Positions 50,501 through 58,123 of a stretch of 64,000 nt of DNA are shown here, in pieces (the stretch's first letter is position 1; each line of letters opens with the position of its first letter). A program made the position numbers and the translations under genes. The DNA lies in NCBI GenBank assembly GCA_049487715.1, contig CP150562.1, positions 434,001 through 498,000 of the forward strand, in the 5' to 3' direction. Under the pieces are notes generated by a model. The model did not search any database. It saw only the letters and a program-made list of their open reading frames with translations, and had not been told where the DNA came from. This DNA is from Pycnococcus provasolii. Taxonomy: Eukaryota; Chlorophyta; Pseudoscourfieldiophyceae; Pseudoscourfieldiales.

Positions 50501-51841
50501 GTCGTCCACCGCTCCGACAAAGCCGATCGAGCGCAATGCACGATCCAACAGGTTGTGCGCGACGGATCCCACCTTGGGAGAGTGGGCCACGATGACGAGC
50601 GGCGTAGAGCCCAATTCGCACGTCACGCCCTCCATCTGCGTCGGGTTTCCCGTCCCTGACGATTTGTCGAAATTCGCCTTGCAGACGGCCGTCCTTTGAG
50701 GAAACGAGATTCTTTCCCACGACTCTGCGGAGCGTGGCATGCTGTGCAGGCGCGAATGGAATTTGGAGGGGTACCACGTGTAAAAGATGAACGGTTCTTT
50801 GTCGATGTTGTCCATCACCTTATCCTCGAGATCGTGATCTTCGAAAACCGTCTCAACCATGAGCTTGTGGTTCTCGAGGTTCGCGAGGTGAGGGAGCAGC
50901 GCGTTGTCCGTCGGACTCGTCGCGTACATCACGGCACACTTGCCCGGATCCTTCGAGCACTCCGACGTCCTGAATTTAGAGCCGTCGCACCACTCTTCGA
51001 CGCACCGATAGCTTCCCTGAATGGTGAAGTCCCAACCGAAAGGATTCGAAGCGTTCATCAGCTTGGCCGGGCGGAAATTCTGCGTGATGGTGGCATTGCG
51101 ATACGTCTGGTAGTAGTCTGCGCCGCCGAATCTATCCAAGCCGGTTTTGGTAAAGTCGAAGGCGCGCGCGTTACTGAATAGCCCCGTGCCACCGCGGTAA
51201 CCCGTCAGGTGCATGACTGCGCACTTTTCGTCGTCGTCGCTCGCACACCTCGTGTGCGGCGATCCGAACTCGATGCCGTGCCTTTGTGCCCAAAACTCCA
51301 TGACGAGGTGGCTCTGGCCGCTCTGCACACGGCCATAGGCGCCGCTATAATCCAAGCTCCGACGCAGCACGACGAGATACCCCATCCTTTCCTGCAGGAT
51401 GACACTTATGCGTGCGTTGGCGAGGCTCTGCGAATCCCAGCCGTTCTCCTCGAGGACGATGGTTGCCCACCTACCGTCTCGTCCCTTAGCGCGGCGTGTG
51501 AAGTACTCCGACATGCGCATCGAACCTAAGCAACCCTTTCGGCGATCCTCCGCGAGTGGCATGAATGTCCAGCAGTTTGTGTCGTTTCGTGTGTCGCAGC
51601 GAGGCACGGCACCTGCCCCTTCGAGCGCGCCGGCGGTATCGATGTCGTTGATCGTAAGCTTGTCTAAGTCTATGTCTTTCAGTGAGGTCTTGAGGACTAT
51701 TGTTGCGTTGGCACCCCTTGTGCAACACGGCGCCAGGAGGAGGAGGGTTGCGAGGGATATCCATGATCGCAGACTCAACAGCTGCGGCCGCACGAGTGTG
51801 GAAGGAACACGCACGGCCATGAGTGTCGTGGGCGTGGGCAT
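47573..51841 (-). CDS. MscS-type channel fused to OpuAC-like binding domain, 5-phosphatase-like region and C2
   Basis: About 1422 residues from ATG 51841 (the frame itself opens at a GTG). A signal helix (SLATLLLLAPCCTRGANA) is followed by an extracytosolic domain of ~400 residues. Motifs IVLEENGWDSQSLANARISV, LGY-like GYLVVLRRSLDYSGAY, GQSHLVMEFWAQ and PFIFYTWYPSKFHSRL recall OpuAC-type periplasmic glycine-betaine/proline-betaine binding proteins. About five membrane helices lead to the MscS pore: LIVGTFSGLILVVTFALKD, IANFVNSIIFLLEHPYSIGD and GLVEEIGLTFTRLRGFDQKL with MVPTKNI. A cytosolic stretch (~940-1160) resembles inositol-5-phosphatase in outline, and a C2 domain (~1207-1350) ends the protein. 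A channel gated by osmolyte binding or tension is inferred. C2 and MscS are firm; the other two are by eye. Confidence 0.85.
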   Translation of the reverse strand: MPTPTTLMAVRVPSTLVRPQLLSLRSWISLATLLLLAPCCTRGANATIVLKTSLKDIDLDKLTINDIDTAGALEGAGAVPRCDTRNDTNCWTFMPLAEDRRKGCLGSMRMSEYFTRRAKGRDGRWATIVLEENGWDSQSLANARISVILQERMGYLVVLRRSLDYSGAYGRVQSGQSHLVMEFWAQRHGIEFGSPHTRCASDDDEKCAVMHLTGYRGGTGLFSNARAFDFTKTGLDRFGGADYYQTYRNATITQNFRPAKLMNASNPFGWDFTIQGSYRCVEEWCDGSKFRTSECSKDPGKCAVMYATSPTDNALLPHLANLENHKLMVETVFEDHDLEDKVMDNIDKEPFIFYTWYPSKFHSRLHSMPRSAESWERISFPQRTAVCKANFDKSSGTGNPTQMEGVTCELGSTPLVIVAHSPKVGSVAHNLLDRALRSIGFVGAVDDKYIESLIARHYNISHSKDVRSKNKDKIDRYAACQEVVNRPDDWVTVIDPVPLEDLLTTSEIATGIVMMVIGLACFIITVLQPPPYMVGLVRLWKRLSRYVVPALNVTGASFLLGGFDQFELDNGRGGEVGHKVLTAFLVTVCCMAANVYVRDGVRLAQAVFKPKSSEDMQSGTGSSYALPIISISVSLMITFGWIIGIAFAAGASKELIVGTFSGLILVVTFALKDIIANFVNSIIFLLEHPYSIGDWVKAGGVEGLVEEIGLTFTRLRGFDQKLYMVPTKNIVGGTVVNTFRAPALRVDCTFTVAFGCPPETLAEFITTLRHEVLKIEHIQDIVSVGVKSFESSGYEIGCYLLTSHAPASDAYKGEHAWAWWDQYNETKTKVSVFIGSLLEEFGLDLGGKKMHLTTAGHNTLRVRHTLANDPDPAEVIRQAAQLRIEQRFNNSVLSPEAAEDLRGAYVYACTVDDLDECPTDETMSSWLEDSQGFCDGRGPPIIALCFTRCEYIVTSHPAKMKQAFISKLAALKKRGGDDTHCDLTATIATTLEGRYTLLAESRNSDTSLIVLCRCDVAISCSVVARSDKEEIPNVHGACAVVIKCGGHSISIIGVAVKAMSTNIEKGVVVHEPTKEERVAHTETALRWTVEALSLQPATMGGADVLHVADASVCLGALPLYSPNYRDYEKIDPLLDSMNAGRCLYGFVRAASSGPACVLHDSRRDKVENFMPMPTLPKEFTRTTNVARSIVRLSADLPKVATSGRNGQFWLHFESLSCEGLVAVNSNYPGGPIVTADPYVRLSSACFAALDGQKGMDGPGHSEIMRQVPTKRRTLTPEWRKAELKPIPTVFSDVSHLKTHSITLAVFDAEFIGQDDPLGFAIVSLANIKLDEPFDFDEDLLIGGTPHGRIRGTLSVNLGPQSVAKRRFKAAVITATAATAKVRGVLKLKGLAGGVTFVAGANAGLRKKASTEDNISLPWDTEQ

Positions 51842-52208
51842 GGTGCCGCCCGCCGCCGGGTGACGTGATTGCACGGGATCGGCGACGTCGGACGGTTTGC
51901 CTCCAGGTGGTGGTTCGAAGAAGGCCACCTAAATTATACGGAGTGGAATCTCGCCCCCCTGCGAGTTGATGCCGTCATGCGAGCAACAGGCATTCCTGAT
52001 TTGATCAGAAGGAGTGGTGGTAAATCCGAGTAAATTTACACTCTCCCCTCTCTCGCTCCCCTGGCTGCCTGGCACCAGGGGTGGTCGCTCTTCCGCCGCC
52101 TCGTTCGGGTTCGGAGCACCTTTAGTAGGTTGGCTATGGTACGCCTCGTTCGCTCGCCTTCTTGCAACCAAGCTACCACTCAAGCCCACCACGTGTCCAC
52201 GTGCTGCT
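51842..52208. other. intergenic upstream of the channel gene
   Basis: No gene seen. It presumably carries the channel promoter on its left edge and the 3' region of the VASt gene on its right edge. Confidence 0.45.
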
Positions 52209-52312
52209 CAATAAGGGCGCCATTGAATGGTCTGAGTGGTAAATATGAATGGTGTGAATGGACGACCGTCCGTTGGATAGAGTAAAGTATATGAATGAGC
52301 AATCTTAGACAG
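52209..52312 (-). repeat. Recurrent ~100-bp element, copy D
   Basis: CATTGAATGGTCTGAGTGG, GAATGGACGACCGTCCGTTGG and GAATGAGCAATCTTAG. The right end lies 6 bp from the alternative stop codon (52318-52320) of the VASt gene, the same spacing as in copies A and B. Confidence 0.75.
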
Positions 52313-52390
52313 GCTTGTTACATGTAATCCAGGATGATGGAGTCGTCCAGCGTCGTCGCGGTATGCTGCACGAGTGGCACGGCTCCACCA

Positions 52391-55273
52391 TCACCCAGCT
52401 CTTCCTTCTCCTTCTCCTTCTCCTTCTCCTTCTCCTTCTCCTTCTCCTTCTCTCTTCTCCTTCTCCTTCTCCTTCTCCTTCTCCTTCTCCTTCTCCTTCT
52501 CCTTCTCCTTCTCCTCCACCACTTCCTCCTCCTCCTCCTTCTCCTTCTCCTTCTCCTTCTCCTTCTCCTTCTTCTCCTTCTTCTCCACCTCCTCCTCCGC
52601 GTTGAGTGGTGGTGCCTCCTCCTCCTTGACCTCCACCTCCTCAAGCTGTGGTTTCGCGAGCGCGACTCGCACCCACCGACGCCTACGCGTGAGCTGATTC
52701 CACCGGCACGATCCGCTGCCTGGAGGCGGTGGATGCGTGTAGACCCAAAAGTCCACGCCGTAGCTCCACCCGTGATGGTCGATACCACCCCAAGCAAGTG
52801 GACTCAGATCAACCTCCCATGCACTGTCCGGTGCCCACGCGAAACCATCCCACGGCGGCATGTGCGGCGCGATGTCGGCAAAGTGCATCGAGTGCTCACT
52901 TCCGTCGCGCGTGCTGTATCGAGATCGATCTGTGGGAAGCAAATGACCAGGGAATGACGAACCCCATCCAGACCAGGGCTGCATGCGCTGATTCTCCCAA
53001 ACTTCGCAAAGACGTGCAATCTTTGTCGCAGATGCCGCATCGTCCGTAGTGAAAGTTCCTCCCTCATCTCGTTCACGACTAGCAGCCATGATTTCCTCCC
53101 GCATAGGCGCCTCCATGGTCACGCCTTCCTCCAGGGATTTTCGGGGCAGGAAGTCTTTCATTCGTAGGTAGGCGATGTCAGATTCCTCCATGACATAAGG
53201 TGGAGGTGTGGCGGCGGCGATTGCCAATTCCTCCTCCGCCATCGACGAGTACCGGCTCTTTTTGCGACGGCTCCTGGCAGCTTCGTCGCTTTCGGCGGAA
53301 TGAATCGCCATTGGTTTGTTGTGTCTCTGTCGTCGTGATGTATCCTTCTTCGTCTCGAAGCCATTCCACGTCTGCTCGTAACTGTCAAGGGCACGCAGCG
53401 CTTCCTCCACCATCGGGGTTTTGGGCGATGCCAATTGAGGCACGACGGGCGTTTCTTGCGTTTTCTTATCCTTCTTCTTTCGTGATGTTGTCGTTGTCGA
53501 CGACGACGACGCGTCATTGTTAAGAACGTGGTGCTGCTGCTGCTGCTGTTGTTGTTGTTGACGATTTCGATGATAATACCCCTCACCTAGCATGTCACTG
53601 TTGGAAGATGAGCCGGCGACCTTGACAGTTGCAGTTGTTGCTGCGCGACGAACATTAACCACATCATCCTTCTGTTTGGAGTGACCTACCGACGCCGATG
53701 ACCACGGGAATAGCGTAAAGATCCTCTTCGCTCGTGTAACCATCCCGGAAGATTTTGAGACGCCCGGTACAGAGTCAGTCACACCATCCGTCGGAGTTTC
53801 AGGCTTCGTGATGGTAGAAAGCAGCTGATCGCCTCCCAGCAGTTCCGCGCTCGCCTGACGACGATGGTGACTCGACGAACGTCGTACAGAGGTTGCGTCA
53901 GAAGGGGATCCATCCGCAGCACCACGCGGCGACGTTGGGTGAGTTGACGTTGTTGCCCACGCATGAGCGATGACGTAAAAAGCGCCTGCCAGAACTAATT
54001 GGGAAAGTCCATGCAGAACGGATGCGGCAGCAGCGGCGGCAATTCGCACACGTTCCGCATCTTCGGCAGTCCCTCCCCATATGCCGCCGAATGCGGTGAG
54101 TGATGCAGCAGCACCAATCAAGCTGACGAATAAGGCAAATCCGGGAGGCAGTGGCGGCGGCGGAATTCGAAGAAGTGCTCCGGCAAATCGTGACGCGGGC
54201 GAAGAAGGCTCGTATGACGTCGTCGTCGCCGCAGGACCGGCACCTTGCATGGTGCGTGCAGCCTGTGCATTGATGTTGCCTGCAGCCTCCGAACGCTGTG
54301 CCGCCGAAGTAGTTGGAAATACGGTGGCAAAACTCTCGCCCAGGTAGGCGTACGCACGGAGATACCACGGCAGCGACGCATCGTCGACACGACGACGGCG
54401 GAGCCTTTCCAGATCCGCCTCGCTTGAGACTGACGTGCGTCGAAGTGACATGGCGCCCGGTCCAGCGTGCTCTTCCTCTTCCTCCTCTTCCAGCTTCTTG
54501 CCGACGGATGATGGCAGTGCGCCTTCCATCATCGGACGAGCGCGACAGTATTTTGGTACAAGTTCACCCATCAGCTGTTTCACGTAAAGTTTCATTCCCT
54601 TCTCCGCCCCAGCGACCACGAGGCTGCGAATGAACCCAGCAACTCCTCCCTGGTCAAACGCAACTTCGTACGAGAGTTCCAGTTTGGAACAGGCTCTGCT
54701 GCTGCTGCCATCGCTGTCGTCATTCTTCTCGTTGTTTCCGTTCTCTGGAGTGATTTTGTACAGCGCGCGCGACATGAACATAGAGCCGAATGGTACACCG
54801 GGCGTCTTTGTGACGCACTCCACCGCGTAAGCGTCTCGTGAAATGCGCATGCTTTTCTGCATTTCGATGGCACTGTATCCAGCGGCGAGAACGCCCGATC
54901 CATACGCTGTGTACAAGAGCCTGCGCTCGAATACGCCTTTTGATGTTGAAGAATCTTCCCATGCACCTACGTGCAGTCTCGAGAGCCCACGCCGCGCGAC
55001 GAGATCAGCGTAAAAGGCAGAGTCGGGATGAAAGAGAAGGCGGTGTATATTGTGCGTAGAGGTATCGAGACTCATCTCAATGACGACGTTTTTCATGCCG
55101 CTCACAACAAGCTGTTCAGAAGTTGATGACACTAATATCACCTCGTCGTCGTCGTCTTCTCCACCAAAGAGGCGCCGCAAGGTTAGCGATGACGCTGACG
55201 CTGACGCAATATCATCAGATGTGCTCTGCCGCTGCTCCGTTGTTGTTGTCGTCATTCCTCCTTCTTCTTTCAT
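52391..55273 (-). CDS. VASt-domain protein, main part
   Basis: 960 residues in the continuous frame. A VASt (VAD1-StAR-related lipid transfer) domain occupies ~residues 50-250: VVIEMSLDTSTHNIHRLLFH, VGAWEDSSTSKGVFERRLLY, ECVTKTPGVPFGSMFM and YEVAFDQGGVAGFIRSLVVA. Two membrane helices follow (PGFALFVSLIGAAASLTAF and LSQLVLAGAFYVIAHAWA), so it may sit at ER contact sites like sterol-transferring GRAM-VASt proteins. A second region (~830-910) has SPLAWGGIDHHGWSYGVDFW, which recalls a TECPR/dysferlin-like beta module. It ends in a (Lys-Glu)n tail encoded by CTTCTC repeats; there the frame is disturbed and an alternative end at 52318 is more likely native. The 5' end is also probably incomplete. 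Confidence 0.75.
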   Translation of the reverse strand: MKEEGGMTTTTTEQRQSTSDDIASASASSLTLRRLFGGEDDDDEVILVSSTSEQLVVSGMKNVVIEMSLDTSTHNIHRLLFHPDSAFYADLVARRGLSRLHVGAWEDSSTSKGVFERRLLYTAYGSGVLAAGYSAIEMQKSMRISRDAYAVECVTKTPGVPFGSMFMSRALYKITPENGNNEKNDDSDGSSSRACSKLELSYEVAFDQGGVAGFIRSLVVAGAEKGMKLYVKQLMGELVPKYCRARPMMEGALPSSVGKKLEEEEEEEHAGPGAMSLRRTSVSSEADLERLRRRRVDDASLPWYLRAYAYLGESFATVFPTTSAAQRSEAAGNINAQAARTMQGAGPAATTTSYEPSSPASRFAGALLRIPPPPLPPGFALFVSLIGAAASLTAFGGIWGGTAEDAERVRIAAAAAASVLHGLSQLVLAGAFYVIAHAWATTSTHPTSPRGAADGSPSDATSVRRSSSHHRRQASAELLGGDQLLSTITKPETPTDGVTDSVPGVSKSSGMVTRAKRIFTLFPWSSASVGHSKQKDDVVNVRRAATTATVKVAGSSSNSDMLGEGYYHRNRQQQQQQQQQHHVLNNDASSSSTTTTSRKKKDKKTQETPVVPQLASPKTPMVEEALRALDSYEQTWNGFETKKDTSRRQRHNKPMAIHSAESDEAARSRRKKSRYSSMAEEELAIAAATPPPYVMEESDIAYLRMKDFLPRKSLEEGVTMEAPMREEIMAASRERDEGGTFTTDDAASATKIARLCEVWENQRMQPWSGWGSSFPGHLLPTDRSRYSTRDGSEHSMHFADIAPHMPPWDGFAWAPDSAWEVDLSPLAWGGIDHHGWSYGVDFWVYTHPPPPGSGSCRWNQLTRRRRWVRVALAKPQLEEVEVKEEEAPPLNAEEEVEKKEKKEKEKEKEKEKEEEEEVVEEKEKEKEKEKEKEKEKEKEKREGEGEGEGEGEGEGEGRAG
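52400..52590. repeat. (CTTCTC)n hexanucleotide microsatellite inside a coding region
   Basis: Two long pure stretches separated by TTCTCTCTTC at about 52447-52456 and by a CACCACTTCC interruption. The first interruption changes the reading phase, so that the frame upstream reads Lys-Glu repeats and then Glu-Gly repeats. Confidence 0.9.
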
Positions 55274-55278
55274 TGCTA

Positions 55279-55869
55279 CTACGCCGATCTCTTCCTGCTC
55301 CCCCCCTCCTCCTCCTCCTCATGATCGTCGTCGTCGTCGTCGTCCATAAACAATTGGCGTCGTGCATCTCTGGGACCACTACTACTGCTGAAGAGTGGCT
55401 CGTCGTGCTCGTACTGCGTCTCATCACTCGAGTCGACGAGCTCCGAAGACGACGTCGAGGAGGAGGATTCGTCGACGACTGGAGGAGCAGCTGGCTTCAT
55501 AACCTCATCATCATCCTCATCAGGCTTGGCTCCTCCTCCCAACCCCTCCTCTATTTCCGGCACTTCATCATCATTAGGAGCAGCAGGTGGTTCTTCTTCC
55601 TCATCGACGAGGTCGAGCTGCTGCGCGGACTCGCTCATCGTCGTCGTCGTGTCGGGGACTGTCTCCGCCTCGTCGTCGTCGAATCCAGCCATGTCGTCTT
55701 CTGAAGAACCAGCATGACCACCACCATGCGTACCACTGACGGCTGAATGTGGTAATGGCGGCGGTGGCGGTGACGGTGACGGAGAAGTCACAGCCACCTG
55801 CTGCATGATTTCACGCGCCATTTCTGCCGCGATATGTTCGGCAGATCGAGACGTCGGAACAGATGCCAT
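55279..55869 (-). CDS. Acidic N-terminal part of the VASt protein, separated by a frame break
   Basis: 196 residues in a frame that stops 5 bp before the ATG of the VASt frame. It is acidic and Ser/Pro-rich (EEEEEPPAAPNDDEVPEIEE, DDDDDDDHEEEEEGG) with a helical N-terminus (RSAEHIAAEMAREIMQQV). The last codons run through a seven-G tract (C7 on the plus strand, ~55301-55308). One more G there would place this frame in register with the VASt frame, which is open upstream of its ATG to this same tract. I therefore read it as the start of one ~1160-residue protein, not a separate gene. Confidence 0.6.
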   Translation of the reverse strand: MASVPTSRSAEHIAAEMAREIMQQVAVTSPSPSPPPPPLPHSAVSGTHGGGHAGSSEDDMAGFDDDEAETVPDTTTTMSESAQQLDLVDEEEEPPAAPNDDEVPEIEEGLGGGAKPDEDDDEVMKPAAPPVVDESSSSTSSSELVDSSDETQYEHDEPLFSSSSGPRDARRQLFMDDDDDDDHEEEEEGGSRKRSA

Positions 55870-56003
55870 TTCCGAAGAAAAGAATGAGAGAGAGGGAGGA
55901 GTCAGGAGTGCCCTCTCGCGCCATGCGCGGAGGAATTTTGCTCGTTGATCGGTGCATTTTTAATTGTGCAGTACATATGCTGTCCCAACCAGCAATTAGT
56001 TCA

Positions 56004-56123
56004 TCGCACGTTCATACCTTCTTGAATACGCCCGATCCCATCAGCACTCGGAAGCTAAGCAAGAATGGGCCGGAATAGTACTTTCTTGAGGAATCAGAAT
56101 GGAACTCCCGGTGACGTGCGGTT
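56004..56123 (+). rRNA. 5S ribosomal RNA gene
   Basis: The conserved core GATCCCATCAGCACTCGGAA continues with GCTAAGC and GGGCCGGAATAGTACT, matching helices II-III and loop regions of eukaryotic 5S rRNA (internal promoter region). The 5' end CGCACGT pairs with 3' ACGTGCG to form helix I at a distance of 120 nt. A T-rich run TTTCTTTTT directly after is a Pol III terminator. The 3' half (helices IV-V) is more diverged than usual, so a variant copy is possible. A single gene, not an array. Confidence 0.8.
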
Positions 56124-56131
56124 TCTTTTTG
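56124..56131 (+). terminator. Pol III terminator of the 5S gene
   Basis: T-rich run right after helix I of the 5S gene. A much longer T18-19 run lies at about 56166-56184. Confidence 0.6.
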
Positions 56132-56580
56132 CCCGGGTTCGAATCCAGGACTCTCTGGAATAAACTTTTTTTTTTTTTTTCCCAGACTATTGGGTTTACA
56201 AGAAGAAAATCCTGCACCTAAACAAGACAGAACAAGTATATAAAGTATGTACACCATCAGACACATCCATCCTACATAGAAAAACTCAAAACATCTCATT
56301 CAGGCCCATACATCTTCCCCCACAAGGCAGACACGTTTTTTCCACATCCCTGGTTCCTCTTATAATCGCTCCCATACTCTTCTCCATATATTGGTTGACG
56401 TGTTAGGAGAGGGGTCTCGTCCTACGTGTGTTGGGTAGACTTAAGAGTCGTGTTGGAGTCGGAGTTGGAGGCGGCGATAACCTACATCGACTGGGGCAAC
56501 CGGAGCCCTCACTACGCCAACGAAAGCGCCCTGATAGAGTGATACAACCTTCGAAATCACCTGCGCAATGAACAAAAACG
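56132..56580. other. intergenic with long T tract
   Basis: Contains the T tract and a GGTTCGAATCC sequence that resembles a tRNA T-loop, but no tRNA cloverleaf on either strand. Otherwise no gene recognised. Confidence 0.5.
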
Positions 56581-56690
56581 CGAAGTGAATGGCACCGGTG
56601 AATGGGTTGAATGGTGAAAGTGAATGGTGTGAATGGACGACCGTTGGACAAACTAATGTGCAACTTCATTACTGAATGAGGGATCTCAGG
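56581..56690 (-). repeat. Recurrent ~100-bp element, copy E
   Basis: Best-preserved copy: GAATGGGTTGAATGGTGAAA, GTGAATGGTGTGAATGGACG, ACCGTTGGACAAACTAATG and TTACTGAATGAGGGATCTCAGG. Its end overlaps the stop codon (56686-56688) of the minus-strand DUF1995-DnaJ gene. Confidence 0.82.
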
Positions 56691-57960
56691 CTTTAACATC
56701 CTTCTCCTCCTTAATGGCGTCGACCCACCTCTCGCCGTACTCGTCATAAGCCACGCGTTTCTCCGGGTCCTTAAGCACGGCATAGGCCTTGCTGACGGCG
56801 TAAAAGTCCGAGAGATTCTCCGTTCCCGCAACGTCAGGGTGAAGCGCGCGAGCCTTGCTCCGGTACGCCGACGCGAGTTCCTCCGAACTCGCATCGCGCG
56901 CGACGCCGAGTGCATCGTAATACGCCTGGTTGTCGTCGCTGAGCGGTTCGGCAGGCTCGACATTGCTGGTGATCGCCTGGCTTGTCAAGCCGCCGCTGAA
57001 ATACTTTAGAGCAACCTCCTTCAATTCAGGTCGAGCGTCGTACTCTTCCACGCATTCCAGACCACCGCCAACTCGTGCTCGGAGAACCTGCCACTTTCCC
57101 GGATACGCTCTGTACAGCACGCCAGGAACGGCACCTTTGAAAACGTGCACGTAGTATGCCGTCTCTATCGTCGGCACAAATTCCTCCTTCAGCTTTTTCC
57201 CGTCGCCCCACGGGAACCATCCGGATCGAATGCTGTCGAGATTACCGTTGAAGATGATCGTGCGTCGTGCGTGCGCCTTCCACAACTTCATCACTTGCAC
57301 CAGCTCATCGGAAGAGTCGTACGGGTACCCGATGACGTACAACCTGTCGTCGACGCGTGCGTTCCCTTCAACAGCCATCTTGCCTGCCATATCCTCCGGC
57401 AACTGCGAGATGCCGTATGCTCTCATCGAGGCTTGCGAGAACAGGTCATCGTTCACAAGGTAGTCGACGTCGCCATTCCAGTCGTCAAACGTTGCTTCTT
57501 GTGCCCATTGCCCGCTAACTGGGTTCAGACCTGCGCCTTGCATTGCGATAGATGCCTCTGCGGCGTCTGGGAAAAACACACGCACGTTCTCTGACTGGCC
57601 CAGCCACTCGAAGAGTGCGCAAAAGCGCCGCAGAGCGCCCTGCTGCGCATTGTATTCTGCGATGGCGATGGTATCTCCCGAGTTAATGCCCAGTCCACTG
57701 CTTAGCGGAAATTCCACCTCGAGCAGTGCGTATCCGTCCGAGAGGCATGCCTGCACGCACGTGTGTACTTTCGCCATCTGTTCATCTTCGTTCGTCGGAA
57801 AGTCGACGTTGATTGTGGATGCGGAAGCTTTGCACACCACGTGACCTTCGTTGTGTTTGCGCCGCCGCCGCCGAGCGTGACATCCTCTCGTAGTTTTACC
57901 GGCAGTCCAACGAGGCGCCGCCGCCCTCTTACCCGCACGAGCACCTGCGGTTACGGCCAT
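56686..57960 (-). CDS. DUF1995-DnaJ fusion, plastid protein
   Basis: 424 residues from ATG 57960; the longer frame opens at TTG. The first ~50 residues are Ala/Arg-rich, a transit peptide. The DUF1995 domain (~60-330), shared with cyanobacteria and plastids, shows YALLEVEFPLSSGLGIN, WLGQSENVRVFFPDAAEASI, DRLYVIGYPYDSSDELVQVM and the GWFPWGDGKKLKEEFVP block. In plants one member (LPA3) assists photosystem II assembly. A J domain ends the protein: YYDALGVARDASSEELASAY, ALHPDVAGT (HPD motif present) and DPEKRVAYDEYGERW. The J domain would recruit stromal HSP70. A joint chaperone role in thylakoid protein assembly is inferred. Confidence 0.88.
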   Translation of the reverse strand: MAVTAGARAGKRAAAPRWTAGKTTRGCHARRRRRKHNEGHVVCKASASTINVDFPTNEDEQMAKVHTCVQACLSDGYALLEVEFPLSSGLGINSGDTIAIAEYNAQQGALRRFCALFEWLGQSENVRVFFPDAAEASIAMQGAGLNPVSGQWAQEATFDDWNGDVDYLVNDDLFSQASMRAYGISQLPEDMAGKMAVEGNARVDDRLYVIGYPYDSSDELVQVMKLWKAHARRTIIFNGNLDSIRSGWFPWGDGKKLKEEFVPTIETAYYVHVFKGAVPGVLYRAYPGKWQVLRARVGGGLECVEEYDARPELKEVALKYFSGGLTSQAITSNVEPAEPLSDDNQAYYDALGVARDASSEELASAYRSKARALHPDVAGTENLSDFYAVSKAYAVLKDPEKRVAYDEYGERWVDAIKEEKDVKA

Positions 57961-58123
57961 GACGCGTTCCAGTGCTTTAGAGTGCTGTGCGCCCTGAGTG
58001 AGAGTTGGTGGACTGGTGTGAGAGGGTAGGAAAACAGATACGCGAAAGATTGATTTCGGGAAATAAACCCGAGGACCCAAACAATTCTGCCAAAAGGTCA
58101 AATGACGTGGTTACAACCCAAAA

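Noticed and set aside
52334-52957. Plus-strand open frame with poly-Leu
   Set aside because: It is the reverse translation of the CTTCTC microsatellite and has no start context or domain.
55215-55430. Minus-strand open frame in the Asp/Glu simple sequence between the two VASt frames
   Set aside because: It is the third reading phase of the same repeats; the G7 join explains the region better.
56132-56160. GGTTCGAATCC resembling a tRNA T-arm
   Set aside because: Stem pairs carry a mismatch and no D-arm, anticodon arm or acceptor stem fits upstream on either strand.
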